A DNA stretch of 56,488 nt from RFPI01 sp964398195 (lineage in GTDB: Bacteria; Pseudomonadota; Gammaproteobacteria; Burkholderiales; Methylophilaceae). Positions 41,010-49,751 of the stretch are shown here, piece after piece; positions within the stretch are counted from its first letter, which is position 1; the number at the start of each line of letters is the position of its first letter. The notes beneath the pieces are model-generated. The model saw only the letters and a program-made list of their open reading frames with translations, was not told the DNA's origin and made no database searches. The stretch is from contig CAYNLW010000005.1 in the NCBI GenBank assembly GCA_964398195.1, positions 1 through 56,488 on the forward strand, written 5' to 3'. The translations under genes were made by a program, and so were the position numbers.

Positions 41010-41327
41010 ATGGATACACAAAATTTGATTCAACAACAAGTGACACAAAATGCAGTGGTGCTTTATATGAAAGGCTCACCGAAGTTTCCACAATGCGGCT
41101 TTTCTGGCCTAGCGGCGCAGATTTTGCAGGCTTGTGGGGTGAAAGATTATTTGGCAATTGATGTATTAGCAGATCCCGCCATACGCGATGGCATTAAGGT
41201 CTATTCCAATTGGCCTACTATTCCACAGCTATACATCAAGGGCGAATTTGTCGGTGGCGCAGATATTATGCGTAGTATGTATGAAAGCGGTGAATTGCAA
41301 CAATTATTGGCTGAAAGCGCAGCATAA
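41010..41327 (+). CDS. grxD: monothiol glutaredoxin GrxD
   Basis: A class II glutaredoxin that carries or delivers [2Fe-2S] clusters. The active site is CGFS at 29-32, preceded by the characteristic KGSPKFPQ. WPTIPQLYIKGEFVGGADI supplies the glutathione-binding TIP and GG motifs. The length is 105. It sits 3 bp after the BolA gene. Confidence 0.95.
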   Translation: MDTQNLIQQQVTQNAVVLYMKGSPKFPQCGFSGLAAQILQACGVKDYLAIDVLADPAIRDGIKVYSNWPTIPQLYIKGEFVGGADIMRSMYESGELQQLLAESAA

Positions 41328-41329
41328 TT

Positions 41330-42595
41330 TTGGATAAATTGCAGATTCAGGGAGGCAAGCCTTTACACGGCGAGTTGCAGGTATCTGGCGCTAAGAATGC
41401 CGCCTTACCTATTTTGTGTGCTGCCTTGCTGGCGCCGGATACGCTCAAGCTAAGCAATGTGCCACAACTGAACGATATCGCCACCACTAAAAAGTTATTG
41501 GCGCATATCGGCATACAGCTGCAACGTGATGGCGATCAGGTAACGCTAGATGCAAGTGATATTACCCATCTAGATGCGCCCTATGAGCTGGTCAAAACCA
41601 TGCGTGCTTCTATCTTAGTGCTAGGACCATTGCTGGCCAGATTTGGTGAAGCCAAAGTGTCATTGCCGGGCGGTTGTGCCATAGGCTCTAGGCCAGTGGA
41701 TTTGCATATCAAAGGTCTGCAAGCGATGGGCGCAGAAATTTCTATCGAGCATGGTTATATTCTTGCCAGTTGCCGTCACTTGCCGCAACAACGCTTGCGT
41801 GGGGCAAGATATTTTATGGATATGGTGACCGTTACCGGAACAGAAAATCTGATGATGGCGGCTACTTTGGCGCAGGGTCAGACGATTTTAGAAAATGCCG
41901 CCAAAGAACCTGAGGTAGTTGATCTAGCAGAGTGCTTAATCAAAATGGGTGCCAAAATTAGCGGTGCTGGCTCCGATGTGATTACCATTGATGGCGTTGA
42001 GGCATTGCACGGCGCACAACATCGCGTGGTATTCGATAGGATTGAAGCTGGTACTTACATGGTAGCGGCAGCGATGAGTGGTGGCGATGTCACACTACAC
42101 GGCGTGCAAGCCAATATGTTAGATGCAGTGATTGAAAAGCTGCGCGAGGCAGGCGCTACAGTCGAGTGTCAGCAAAACAGTATCCGCGTGGCTGCCACAC
42201 AGCGGCTGAAAGCGGTGAATATCCGAACCGCGCCACATCCAGCTTTTCCTACTGATATGCAAGCGCAGTTTATGGCTTTAAATAGCGTGGCTAGCGGCGT
42301 GGCCAAAGTGACCGAGACCATTTTTGAAAACCGCTTTATGCATGTGCAAGAATTACAGCGGCTAGGTGCTAAAATCGAAATTGAGGGTAATACTGCCTTG
42401 GTACATGGCGTACATGCCCTAGATGGCGCTACCGTGATGGCCACTGATCTGCGTGCATCGGCTTGTTTGGTATTGGCTGGCTTGGTGGCGCAAGGGCAAA
42501 CGACCATAGAGCGCATTTACCATCTAGATCGCGGCTATGAACATTTAGAAGACAAGCTCAGCGCATTGGGTGCTGACATTAAAAGAGTCAATTAA
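41330..42595 (+). CDS. murA: UDP-N-acetylglucosamine 1-carboxyvinyltransferase MurA
   Basis: Transfers enolpyruvate from PEP to UDP-GlcNAc, the first committed step of peptidoglycan synthesis and the target of fosfomycin. The start is a TTG 2 bp after grxD; it gives the family start MDKLQIQGGKPLHGE. The catalytic cysteine is Cys116 in GGCAIGSRPVD, which predicts fosfomycin sensitivity rather than the Asp variant. The GAKNAALPI motif is at 20-28. The length of 421 is normal. Confidence 0.95.
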   Translation: MDKLQIQGGKPLHGELQVSGAKNAALPILCAALLAPDTLKLSNVPQLNDIATTKKLLAHIGIQLQRDGDQVTLDASDITHLDAPYELVKTMRASILVLGPLLARFGEAKVSLPGGCAIGSRPVDLHIKGLQAMGAEISIEHGYILASCRHLPQQRLRGARYFMDMVTVTGTENLMMAATLAQGQTILENAAKEPEVVDLAECLIKMGAKISGAGSDVITIDGVEALHGAQHRVVFDRIEAGTYMVAAAMSGGDVTLHGVQANMLDAVIEKLREAGATVECQQNSIRVAATQRLKAVNIRTAPHPAFPTDMQAQFMALNSVASGVAKVTETIFENRFMHVQELQRLGAKIEIEGNTALVHGVHALDGATVMATDLRASACLVLAGLVAQGQTTIERIYHLDRGYEHLEDKLSALGADIKRVN

Positions 42596-42597
42596 TC

Positions 42598-43242
42598 ATG
42601 ATTACTATCGCCTTATCCAAAGGCCGTATTTTTACAGAAACGCAACCGCTGTTAGCGGCGGCCGGAATTACTGCATCTGAAGACCCAGAAGTTTCCAGAA
42701 AACTGATTATCGGTACAAATCGTGCAGATGTCAGATTGATTATTGTGCGTGCCTCAGATGTGCCTACTTATGTGCGTTATGGAGCGGCGGATTTGGGTAT
42801 TGCCGGTAAAGATGTGCTTGATGAACAAGAGTTGCAGGGCATTTATCAACCGCTAGATTTGCAAATTGCCAAATGCAAAATGATGGTCGCGGTGCGTCAG
42901 GGCTTTGACTACCAAGCCAGTATTCGTAGCGGTGCACGCTTAAAGGTAGCCACTAAGTATGTCAATACCGCGCGTGAACACTTCGCCGCCAAAGGCATGC
43001 ATGTGGATCTTATCAAGCTATATGGCTCTATGGAGCTAGCACCTCTGGTTGGCTTAGCCGATGCTATTGTGGATTTGGTCAGCACAGGCGGAACCTTAAA
43101 AGCGAATAATTTAGTGGCGGTAGAGCATATCGCTGATGTGAGTTCCTATTTAGTGGTGAATCAGGCTTCGTTTAAATTAAACAAAGCCTTGATACAACCT
43201 ATCATGGACGCCTTTGCCCAAGCAGTGAACGAGCAGCGTTAG
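42598..43242 (+). CDS. hisG: ATP phosphoribosyltransferase catalytic subunit HisG (short form)
   Basis: Catalyses the first step of histidine synthesis, joining PRPP and ATP. At 214 residues it is the short form, which lacks the C-terminal regulatory domain and needs HisZ for activity and feedback control. hisZ is not in the window. Typical segments are ALSKGRIF at the start, ADLGIAGKDVL, and the PRPP loop LVDLVSTGGTLKANNL. It starts 2 bp after murA. Confidence 0.94.
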   Translation: MITIALSKGRIFTETQPLLAAAGITASEDPEVSRKLIIGTNRADVRLIIVRASDVPTYVRYGAADLGIAGKDVLDEQELQGIYQPLDLQIAKCKMMVAVRQGFDYQASIRSGARLKVATKYVNTAREHFAAKGMHVDLIKLYGSMELAPLVGLADAIVDLVSTGGTLKANNLVAVEHIADVSSYLVVNQASFKLNKALIQPIMDAFAQAVNEQR

Positions 43243-43281
43243 GCATAGTCAGAGCAATAGCAAAAAATAAAGAGAGTCATT

Positions 43282-44589
43282 ATGTCGGATCTAAATATCA
43301 AACGATTATCTTCGCAGAGCGCTGATTTTGAGGCGCAACTCAAAGCCTTGTTGGCTTTTGAGACGGCGCAAGATGATGGTATCGATGAGGTGGTCGCCAA
43401 AATTTTGCGCGATGTGAAACAGCGTGGCGATGAGGCTGTATTGGAATACACCAATCGTTTTGATAAAACCAATGCCACCAGTATGCAACAGTTGCAACTC
43501 AGTCAAGCTGACCTGCATCAGGCCTTGAATGCTTTGCCTAAGGCGCAACGCGAGGCACTACAAAGTGCCGCAGATAGAGTGCGCAGCTACCATCAAAAAC
43601 AGTTGATGGAGTCTTGGCATTATCACGATGAAGATGGCATCTTATTAGGCCAACAAGTCACCGCCTTAGATAGAGTCGGTCTATATGTGCCGGGGGGTAA
43701 AGCAGCCTATCCATCTTCAGTCATTATGAATGCCATTCCTGCCAAAGTAGCCGGCGTGCAAGAGTTGATTATGGTGGTGCCAACGCCTAATGGTGAGAAA
43801 AATGATTTGGTATTAGCGGCTGCTGCGATCGCAGGGGTAGACCAAGTGTTCTGTATAGGCGGCGCGCAAGCAGTCGGCGCATTGGCCTACGGCACGCAAC
43901 TGATCCCGCAAGTAGACAAAATTGTCGGCCCCGGTAATGCCTATGTGGCAGCTGCTAAGCGCCGCGTATTCGGTGTGGTAGGCATAGATATGGTGGCTGG
44001 ACCATCAGAGATCTTGGTGATTTGCGATGGCAAAACCGACCCAGATTGGATTGCCATGGACTTATTTAGCCAGGCAGAACACGACGAGTTAGCACAATCG
44101 ATTTTGCTTAGCCCAGATCAAGATTTTCTTGATCAAGTGGCGCAAAGCATCAATCGCTTAATTGAACAAATGTCTAGACAGCAAATTATTCGTCAATCAC
44201 TACAAAGTCGTGGTGCGCTGATTCATGTGCGAGATCTAGATGAAGCCGCGCAAATCTGTAATTACATCGCCCCAGAGCATCTTGAGTTATCGATGGATGA
44301 TGCCTTGTCCTACAGTCAGAAAATTCGTCATGCAGGGGCTATCTTTATGGGCAGAAACACTTGTGAGGCGCTAGGCGATTATTGTGCTGGCCCCAATCAC
44401 GTGTTACCTACCTCGCGTACGGCAAGATTCTCTTCACCTTTGGGCGTGTATGATTTTCAAAAGCGCTCCAGTTTGATTTTGGTCTCGCCCAGCGGGGCAC
44501 AAAAGCTTGGTTTGGTAGCAGCCGAATTAGCCTATGGCGAGGGCTTGCAAGCGCACGCTAAATCAGCGGAATATAGGTTAAAAAAATGA
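43282..44589 (+). CDS. hisD: histidinol dehydrogenase HisD
   Basis: A zinc enzyme that oxidises histidinol to histidine in the last two steps of the pathway. Recognised by VGLYVPGGKAAYPSSV, the KIVGPGNAYVAAAKR block, DMVAGPSEILVI, and AEHDELAQS with the Gln/His zinc ligands; NHVLPTSRTARF lies near the end. The length is 435. The end overlaps hisC by four bases (ATGA). Confidence 0.95.
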   Translation: MSDLNIKRLSSQSADFEAQLKALLAFETAQDDGIDEVVAKILRDVKQRGDEAVLEYTNRFDKTNATSMQQLQLSQADLHQALNALPKAQREALQSAADRVRSYHQKQLMESWHYHDEDGILLGQQVTALDRVGLYVPGGKAAYPSSVIMNAIPAKVAGVQELIMVVPTPNGEKNDLVLAAAAIAGVDQVFCIGGAQAVGALAYGTQLIPQVDKIVGPGNAYVAAAKRRVFGVVGIDMVAGPSEILVICDGKTDPDWIAMDLFSQAEHDELAQSILLSPDQDFLDQVAQSINRLIEQMSRQQIIRQSLQSRGALIHVRDLDEAAQICNYIAPEHLELSMDDALSYSQKIRHAGAIFMGRNTCEALGDYCAGPNHVLPTSRTARFSSPLGVYDFQKRSSLILVSPSGAQKLGLVAAELAYGEGLQAHAKSAEYRLKK

Positions 44590-45653
44590 GCAAGTTGTGG
44601 AGTCCGCTAGTCCATCAGCTGCAACCTTATGTGCCTGGTGAACAACCTAAGTCTGCTAATCTGACCAAGCTGAATACCAATGAAAATCCTTATGGGCCAA
44701 GCCCAAAAGTGTTAGAGGCATTGCGTCAACAAGCCGATGAATCGCTCAAGCTATATCCCGATCCCAATTCCGATGCGTTGCGTCAGGCGATTGCGGATTA
44801 CTACCAATTGCAAAGCCATCAAGTGTTTGTTGGTAACGGTTCTGATGAAGTATTGGCGCATGTGTTTCAAGCGTTTTTTAAGCAAGCAAAAGCGATTTTA
44901 TTTCCTGATATCACCTATAGTTTTTATCCGGTTTATTGCGGGCTTTATCAAATCGAATATCGCACCCTGCCGTTAAATCAACAGTTCGAAATTTGTATCG
45001 ATGATTATCTGCAAGACAACGGTGGCATTATTTTCCCCAATCCGAATGCCCCGACTGGCGTGTATTTGCCGTTAGCCGAAATTGAGCGTCTATTGCAGCA
45101 TCACCAACATTCTGTAGTCGTGGTTGATGAAGCGTATTGTGATTTTGGTGGTGCAAGCGCAGCTAGTTTAATCCAGCAATACCCACAATTATTAGTGGTC
45201 AGTACTCTGTCTAAATCCAGATCATTGGCTGGTCTGCGGGTTGGTTTTGCTTTGGGTCATGCAGATTTAATTGAAGCGCTGCATCGCATCAAAGATAGTT
45301 TTAATTCGTACCCCCTCGATCGCTTTGCCCAAGCCGGCGCAGTAGCGGCATTTCAAGATCAGGCTTATTTTGAAATGACGCGCGAGCGAGTAATCGCTTC
45401 CAGACAGTGGTTGGTGCAACAGTTGCAAGCATTAGGTTTTCAGGTATTGCCTTCGCAAGCTAATTTTATTTTTGCGCAACACCCACAGCACTCTGCGGCG
45501 CTATTAAACGAACAGTTGCGCGCCCATGAAATTATTGTGCGACGTTTTGCACAACCTGAACGCATCAGTAATTTTTTAAGAATTACCATAGGCGACCAAC
45601 AACAGTGTGAAAAATTAGTCGAAACATTAGCAAAATTGCTGAAACTTCTTTGA
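44586..45653 (+). CDS. hisC: histidinol-phosphate aminotransferase HisC
   Basis: A PLP enzyme that transaminates imidazole-acetol phosphate. The PLP lysine is Lys210 in STLSKSRSLAGLRVG. NPNAPTG and VVDEAYCDF are the other class I/II aminotransferase motifs. The length is 355. The stop codon overlaps the -35 box of the hps promoter, so the his cluster is interrupted right after this gene. Confidence 0.94.
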   Translation: MSKLWSPLVHQLQPYVPGEQPKSANLTKLNTNENPYGPSPKVLEALRQQADESLKLYPDPNSDALRQAIADYYQLQSHQVFVGNGSDEVLAHVFQAFFKQAKAILFPDITYSFYPVYCGLYQIEYRTLPLNQQFEICIDDYLQDNGGIIFPNPNAPTGVYLPLAEIERLLQHHQHSVVVVDEAYCDFGGASAASLIQQYPQLLVVSTLSKSRSLAGLRVGFALGHADLIEALHRIKDSFNSYPLDRFAQAGAVAAFQDQAYFEMTRERVIASRQWLVQQLQALGFQVLPSQANFIFAQHPQHSAALLNEQLRAHEIIVRRFAQPERISNFLRITIGDQQQCEKLVETLAKLLKLL

Positions 45654-45678
45654 CCAAAACACAAAAACGTTATATAAA
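45650..45678 (+). promoter_or_regulatory. sigma70-type promoter of hps
   Basis: TTGACC (45650-45655) and TATAAA (45673-45678) are separated by exactly 17 bp; each box matches five of six consensus bases. The -35 box overlaps the hisC stop codon. Transcription would start near 45685, giving a leader of about 105 nt before hps. Confidence 0.72.
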
Positions 45679-45790
45679 GGCGGTTCGGTAAAAATATTCG
45701 TTAAGAAATGTTTTACTTCTATTTATTTTTTAATAAATCATGAAGCGTCATCAAGAAAAACGCGGCGTGTATTTAAGTGGAGGAAATATC

Positions 45791-46471
45791 GTGGCACTTA
45801 CTCAAATGGCTTTAGATTCATTGGATTTCGATGCAACCGTTGCATTAGCAGCTAAAGTTGCTCCTCATGTCGATATCTTGGAAATTGGTACACCATGTAT
45901 CAAGCACAATGGGATTCGTTTATTGGAAACATTGCGTTCCAAATTCCCTAAGAACAAGATTTTGGTTGACTTAAAAACCATGGATGCTGGCTTTTATGAA
46001 GCAGAACCATTCTACAAAGCAGGTGCTGATATTTGTACAGTACTTGGCACAGCAGATATCGGCACTATTAAAGGTGTGATTGATGTTGCCAACAAGTATG
46101 GCAAAAAAGCGCAAGTAGACTTAATCAATGTAGTTGATAAAAAAGCACGTACCAAAGAAGTCGCTAAATTAGGCGCACACATCATTGGCGTGCACACTGG
46201 CTTGGACCAACAAGCTGCTGGTCAAACACCATTTGCTGACTTAGCTATGGTGGCTGGCTTGAATTTAGGCGTAGATATTTCTGTTGCTGGTGGTGTGAAA
46301 GCTGCAACAGCTGCCCAAGTGCGTGACGCTGGTGCAACGATTATCGTTGCTGGCGCTGCAATCTACGGCGCGGCTGACCCAGCTGCTGCTGCAAAAGAAA
46401 TTACTGATATCGCTCACGCTGGTTCAACAGGTGGTGGTTTATTTGGTTGGTTAAAACGTTTGTTTAGCTAA
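45791..46471 (+). CDS. hps: 3-hexulose-6-phosphate synthase
   Basis: The enzyme condenses formaldehyde with ribulose 5-phosphate to hexulose 6-phosphate, the entry to the RuMP cycle of methylotrophs. It belongs to the orotidine-phosphate decarboxylase fold family; the catalytic DLKTMD motif is at 60-65, with EIGTPCIKHNG near 31-41 and a phosphate loop VAGGVK at 165-170. I chose the GTG at 45791: a perfect GGAGG lies 7 nt upstream and the product begins MALTQMALDSLDFD like the family. An ATG at 45740 would add 17 odd residues. It has 226 residues, with an unusual Gly linker and LFGWLKRLFS tail (211-226). Codon use looks like a highly expressed gene. Its own promoter and terminator make it a cassette within his genes. 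Confidence 0.9.
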   Translation: MALTQMALDSLDFDATVALAAKVAPHVDILEIGTPCIKHNGIRLLETLRSKFPKNKILVDLKTMDAGFYEAEPFYKAGADICTVLGTADIGTIKGVIDVANKYGKKAQVDLINVVDKKARTKEVAKLGAHIIGVHTGLDQQAAGQTPFADLAMVAGLNLGVDISVAGGVKAATAAQVRDAGATIIVAGAAIYGAADPAAAAKEITDIAHAGSTGGGLFGWLKRLFS

Positions 46472-46496
46472 TCAGAATCAGGAAGTTGTTTGATTT

Positions 46497-46536
46497 AACC
46501 GCCGCAAAACAAAAATAAAGTTTTGCGGCGGTTTTT
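46497..46536 (+). terminator. strong intrinsic terminator after hps
   Basis: aaccgccgcaaaac (46497-46510) pairs perfectly with gttttgcggcggtt (46520-46533), a 14-bp stem with a 9-nt loop, and the T-run reaches 46536. It ends 19 nt before the hisB start codon, so hisB and the genes behind it lie directly downstream of a terminator. Confidence 0.93.
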
Positions 46537-46555
46537 TGTTTAGAGAATTCAATTT

Positions 46556-47143
46556 ATGCGAAGTGCAGAAGTTACTAGAAATACCTTAGAGACCCAAATT
46601 CAAGTCAAACTTAATCTGGACGGAACAGGTGTATCAGAGTTGTCCACCGGACTTGGTTTTCTTGACCATATGATAGATCAGATTGCGCGCCATGGAATGA
46701 TGGATATCAGCGTGCATGCTAAGGGTGATTTGCATATCGACGCGCACCATACCGTAGAAGATATCGGTATTACATTGGGGCAAGCATTTGCTAAAGCCAT
46801 AGGTGATAAAAAAGGTGTACGCCGTTATGGGCATGCTTATATTCCGCTTGATGAGGCACTATCCAGAGTGGTTTTAGATTTATCTGGTCGCCCAGGAATG
46901 GAATTTTTTGTAGAGTTTAAGCGTGCACAAATTGGTGAATTTGATGTGGATTTAGTACACGAATTTTTCCAAGGCTTTGTCAATCATGCTTTTATTACTT
47001 TGCATATCGATAACCTGCGTGGTGAGAATGCGCATCATCAAGCAGAAACAATTTTTAAAGCCTTTGGACGAGCTCTGCGTATGGCGACCGAGCTTGATCA
47101 ACGCATGTTGGGCGTAATGCCATCTACCAAAGGAAGTCTGTGA
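46556..47143 (+). CDS. hisB: imidazoleglycerol-phosphate dehydratase HisB
   Basis: A manganese enzyme of the histidine pathway in the monofunctional form (195 residues, no phosphatase domain). Metal-binding motifs are DAHHTVEDIGI near residue 62-72 and ENAHHQAETIFKAFGRA near the end; GFLDHMIDQIARHG lies near the start. It starts 19 nt after the hps terminator, so its transcription depends on read-through or on a promoter inside hps. Confidence 0.95.
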   Translation: MRSAEVTRNTLETQIQVKLNLDGTGVSELSTGLGFLDHMIDQIARHGMMDISVHAKGDLHIDAHHTVEDIGITLGQAFAKAIGDKKGVRRYGHAYIPLDEALSRVVLDLSGRPGMEFFVEFKRAQIGEFDVDLVHEFFQGFVNHAFITLHIDNLRGENAHHQAETIFKAFGRALRMATELDQRMLGVMPSTKGSL

Positions 47144-47171
47144 TTATCTTTGCTCAGCGCTGTCGAGTTTA

Positions 47172-47825
47172 ATGATGAATAAAATTGATGTAGCCGTGGT
47201 TGATTACGGCATGGGTAATCTGCGCTCGGTCTCCAAGGCCTTGCAATTTGTCGCCCCCCAACTAAATATTGTGGTGACAGATCAAGCGCATCAAGTTGCA
47301 CAGGCAGCTAAAGTTGTATTCCCCGGACAGGGCGCGATGCCAGATTGTATGCGTGAACTGCAGTTGCGTGGCCTAACTGAGGCAGTGATTGCGGCGGCAG
47401 CTAGTAAACCTTTTTTAGGTATTTGTATTGGCCTACAACTGCTGTTTGAACACTCCGAAGAAGGCGATGCCAATGGGCTAGCCATCCTGCCTGGTCGAGT
47501 AAAAAAATTTTCTGCTGCTAGCTTGCATGACGCACAAGGCAACAAACTGAAAGTGCCGCATATGGGTTGGAATCAGGTTTATCAAAAGCGCGCTCACCCT
47601 ATGTGGAAAGGGATTGCTGATGCAGAAAGATTTTATTATGTGCATAGTTACTATGTAGAGCCGCAACAGACAGGTATCATTGCAGGTTCATCGAATTACC
47701 CTGAAAGCTTTACCAGTGTGATTGCAAAAGATAATATTTTTGCTGTGCAGTTTCACCCCGAAAAAAGTCAGCATGCGGGATTAGCCTTGCTGAAAAATTT
47801 TGTGGCTTGGAATGGCACAATTTAG
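47172..47825 (+). CDS. hisH: imidazole glycerol phosphate synthase glutaminase HisH
   Basis: A glutamine amidotransferase that feeds ammonia to HisF. The class I triad is Cys85 in FLGICIGLQ, with His195 and Glu197 in VQFHPEKSQ. The length is 217 from the first of two adjacent ATG codons; the second (47175) is equally possible. It forms the HisHF heterodimer. Confidence 0.94.
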   Translation: MMNKIDVAVVDYGMGNLRSVSKALQFVAPQLNIVVTDQAHQVAQAAKVVFPGQGAMPDCMRELQLRGLTEAVIAAAASKPFLGICIGLQLLFEHSEEGDANGLAILPGRVKKFSAASLHDAQGNKLKVPHMGWNQVYQKRAHPMWKGIADAERFYYVHSYYVEPQQTGIIAGSSNYPESFTSVIAKDNIFAVQFHPEKSQHAGLALLKNFVAWNGTI

Positions 47826-47857
47826 TTTTTTTTATTGCTTAATTTGTAAATAAAGTT

Positions 47858-48601
47858 ATGTTAATTATTCCTGCTATAGATTTAAAAGACGGACATTGCG
47901 TTAGACTCAAACAAGGATTAATGGAGGATGCCACCGTATTCTCAGAAGATCCTTCTGCCATGGCTAGACACTGGGTAGATGCCGGCGCTAAGCGACTGCA
48001 TTTGGTCGATTTAAACGGCGCATTCGCTGGCAAGCCAGTGAATGAAGATGCCATTAAAAGCATAGTGAAATCCTGTAATGGCGAGATTCCCATTCAATTA
48101 GGCGGTGGCATACGCGATTTAGACACCATAGAACGCTATCTCGATGACGGCATAGACTATGTCATTATCGGCACAGCGGCAGTAAAAAATCCTGGCTTCT
48201 TGCATGAAGCTTGTTACGCGTTTCCAGGACAAATTATTGTTGGATTAGATGCCAAAGATGGCAAAGTGGCGGTCGATGGTTGGTCAAAATTAACGGGTCA
48301 CGACGTGATCGATTTGGCAGTTAAATTCCAAGACTACGGAGTTGAGGCCATTGTTTATACCGATATTGGCCGTGATGGCATGCTCACCGGTGTGAATATC
48401 GAAGCGACAGTAAAATTAGCACAGGCCTTGACCATTCCTGTGATTGCCAGCGGTGGTATCACCAATCTTGAAGATGTGAAAAAACTTTGCCAAGTCGAGT
48501 TTGAAGGCATTATGGGAGCCATTACCGGTCGCGCTATTTACGAAGGTAGTTTGGATTTTTCTGCAGCACAGAAATTAGCCGATGAATTAGGAATGTCCTA
48601 A
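47858..48601 (+). CDS. hisA: phosphoribosylformimino-5-aminoimidazole carboxamide ribotide isomerase HisA
   Basis: A TIM-barrel isomerase of the histidine pathway. The first-strand catalytic Asp is Asp8 in IPAIDLKDG. The phosphate-binding loops QLGGGIRD and ASGGITN are present. The length of 247 is normal. The stop overlaps the hisF start (TAATG). Confidence 0.95.
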   Translation: MLIIPAIDLKDGHCVRLKQGLMEDATVFSEDPSAMARHWVDAGAKRLHLVDLNGAFAGKPVNEDAIKSIVKSCNGEIPIQLGGGIRDLDTIERYLDDGIDYVIIGTAAVKNPGFLHEACYAFPGQIIVGLDAKDGKVAVDGWSKLTGHDVIDLAVKFQDYGVEAIVYTDIGRDGMLTGVNIEATVKLAQALTIPVIASGGITNLEDVKKLCQVEFEGIMGAITGRAIYEGSLDFSAAQKLADELGMS

Positions 48602-49374
48602 TGCTGGCAAAACGCATTATCCCTTGTTTAGATGTGACCAACGGCAGAGTAGTAAAAGGGATTAATTTTCTAGAATTAAAAGACGCTGGTGATCCTGTTG
48701 AAATTGCTAAACGCTATGATGATCAAGGGGCGGACGAGTTAACCTTTTTAGACATCACCGCCAGCTCTGATAATCGGGATTTAATTCTGCACATCATCGA
48801 GGCTGTGGCTTCACAAGTGTTTATTCCATTAACTGTCGGTGGCGGTGTGCGTAGCGTTGATGATGTCAGACGCTTACTTAACGCTGGTGCCGACAAAGTC
48901 AGTATCAATACTTCTGCTATCGTTAATCCTCAATTAGTGGCCGACGCTACGCAACGTTATGGCTCACAATGTATCGTCGTTGCAATTGATGCAAAGCGAG
49001 TACAATCTGAATCAGGACAAACAAGCCAGTGGCAAGTATTTACCCACGGTGGGCGCAACCCGACAGGATTAGATGCAGTGGAGTGGGCGCAGCGCATGGT
49101 GGCGCTTGGAGCAGGTGAGCTATTAGTCACCAGCATGGATAGAGATGGCACGAAAATTGGATTTGATAATGAATTAAATCGTGCCATTAGCGATTCCGTT
49201 GCCGTGCCGATTATTGCCTCTGGTGGAGTAGGTAATTTGCAGCATTTGGTTGACGGCATACAGCAAGGTGGTGCTGATGCGGTATTAGCAGCCAGTATTT
49301 TTCATTACGGCGAATATTCAGTTAAACAAGCCAAGCAGTTTATGTCACAACAAGGCATAGAGGTAAGACTATGA
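48601..49374 (+). CDS. hisF: imidazole glycerol phosphate synthase cyclase HisF
   Basis: A TIM barrel that uses ammonia from HisH to close the imidazole ring and release AICAR, which links to purine synthesis. The catalytic Asp11 lies in IPCLDVTNG; DGTKIGFD and ASGGVGN are typical. The length is 257. It overlaps hisI by four bases. Confidence 0.95.
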   Translation: MLAKRIIPCLDVTNGRVVKGINFLELKDAGDPVEIAKRYDDQGADELTFLDITASSDNRDLILHIIEAVASQVFIPLTVGGGVRSVDDVRRLLNAGADKVSINTSAIVNPQLVADATQRYGSQCIVVAIDAKRVQSESGQTSQWQVFTHGGRNPTGLDAVEWAQRMVALGAGELLVTSMDRDGTKIGFDNELNRAISDSVAVPIIASGGVGNLQHLVDGIQQGGADAVLAASIFHYGEYSVKQAKQFMSQQGIEVRL

Positions 49375-49751
49375 ACTGGATGCAGCAAATTAAATGGAGT
49401 GATGGATTAGTTCCAGTCATCGCACAAGATGCGGAAACTGGCGATGTGCTGATGTTTGCTTTTATGAATCAAGAAGCTTTGCAGCAAACAGTGGCGTTGG
49501 GTGAAGCGGTTTATTGGTCGAGATCACGTCAGCAACTTTGGCATAAGGGTGAGCAATCTGGTCATGTACAAAAAGTGATAGAGCTACGCTTAGATTGTGA
49601 TCATGATGTGATATTGCTAAAAGTTAAACAGCAAGGCGACATCGCATGTCATACAGGAAGACACAGTTGTTTCTTTCAAAAGCTGATCAACGATGAATGG
49701 ATTATTGATCAACCTGTTATCAAAGATCCCAAGGAAATTTATAAAAAATGA
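49371..49751 (+). CDS. hisI: phosphoribosyl-AMP cyclohydrolase HisI
   Basis: A zinc enzyme that opens the adenine ring of phosphoribosyl-AMP. The metal-binding cysteines are in LDCDHDVILLKV and GDIACHTGRHSCF. FAFMNQEALQQT and AVYWSRSRQQLWHKGE are family segments. The length of 126 shows the single-domain form, with HisE separate, as usual in betaproteobacteria. It starts within the hisF end. Confidence 0.94.
   Translation: MNWMQQIKWSDGLVPVIAQDAETGDVLMFAFMNQEALQQTVALGEAVYWSRSRQQLWHKGEQSGHVQKVIELRLDCDHDVILLKVKQQGDIACHTGRHSCFFQKLINDEWIIDQPVIKDPKEIYKK

Noticed and set aside
45740..45790. An upstream ATG that would extend HPS by 17 residues.
   Set aside because: The GTG at 45791 has a perfect GGAGG at the right distance and gives the family N-terminus; the extension is not family-like.
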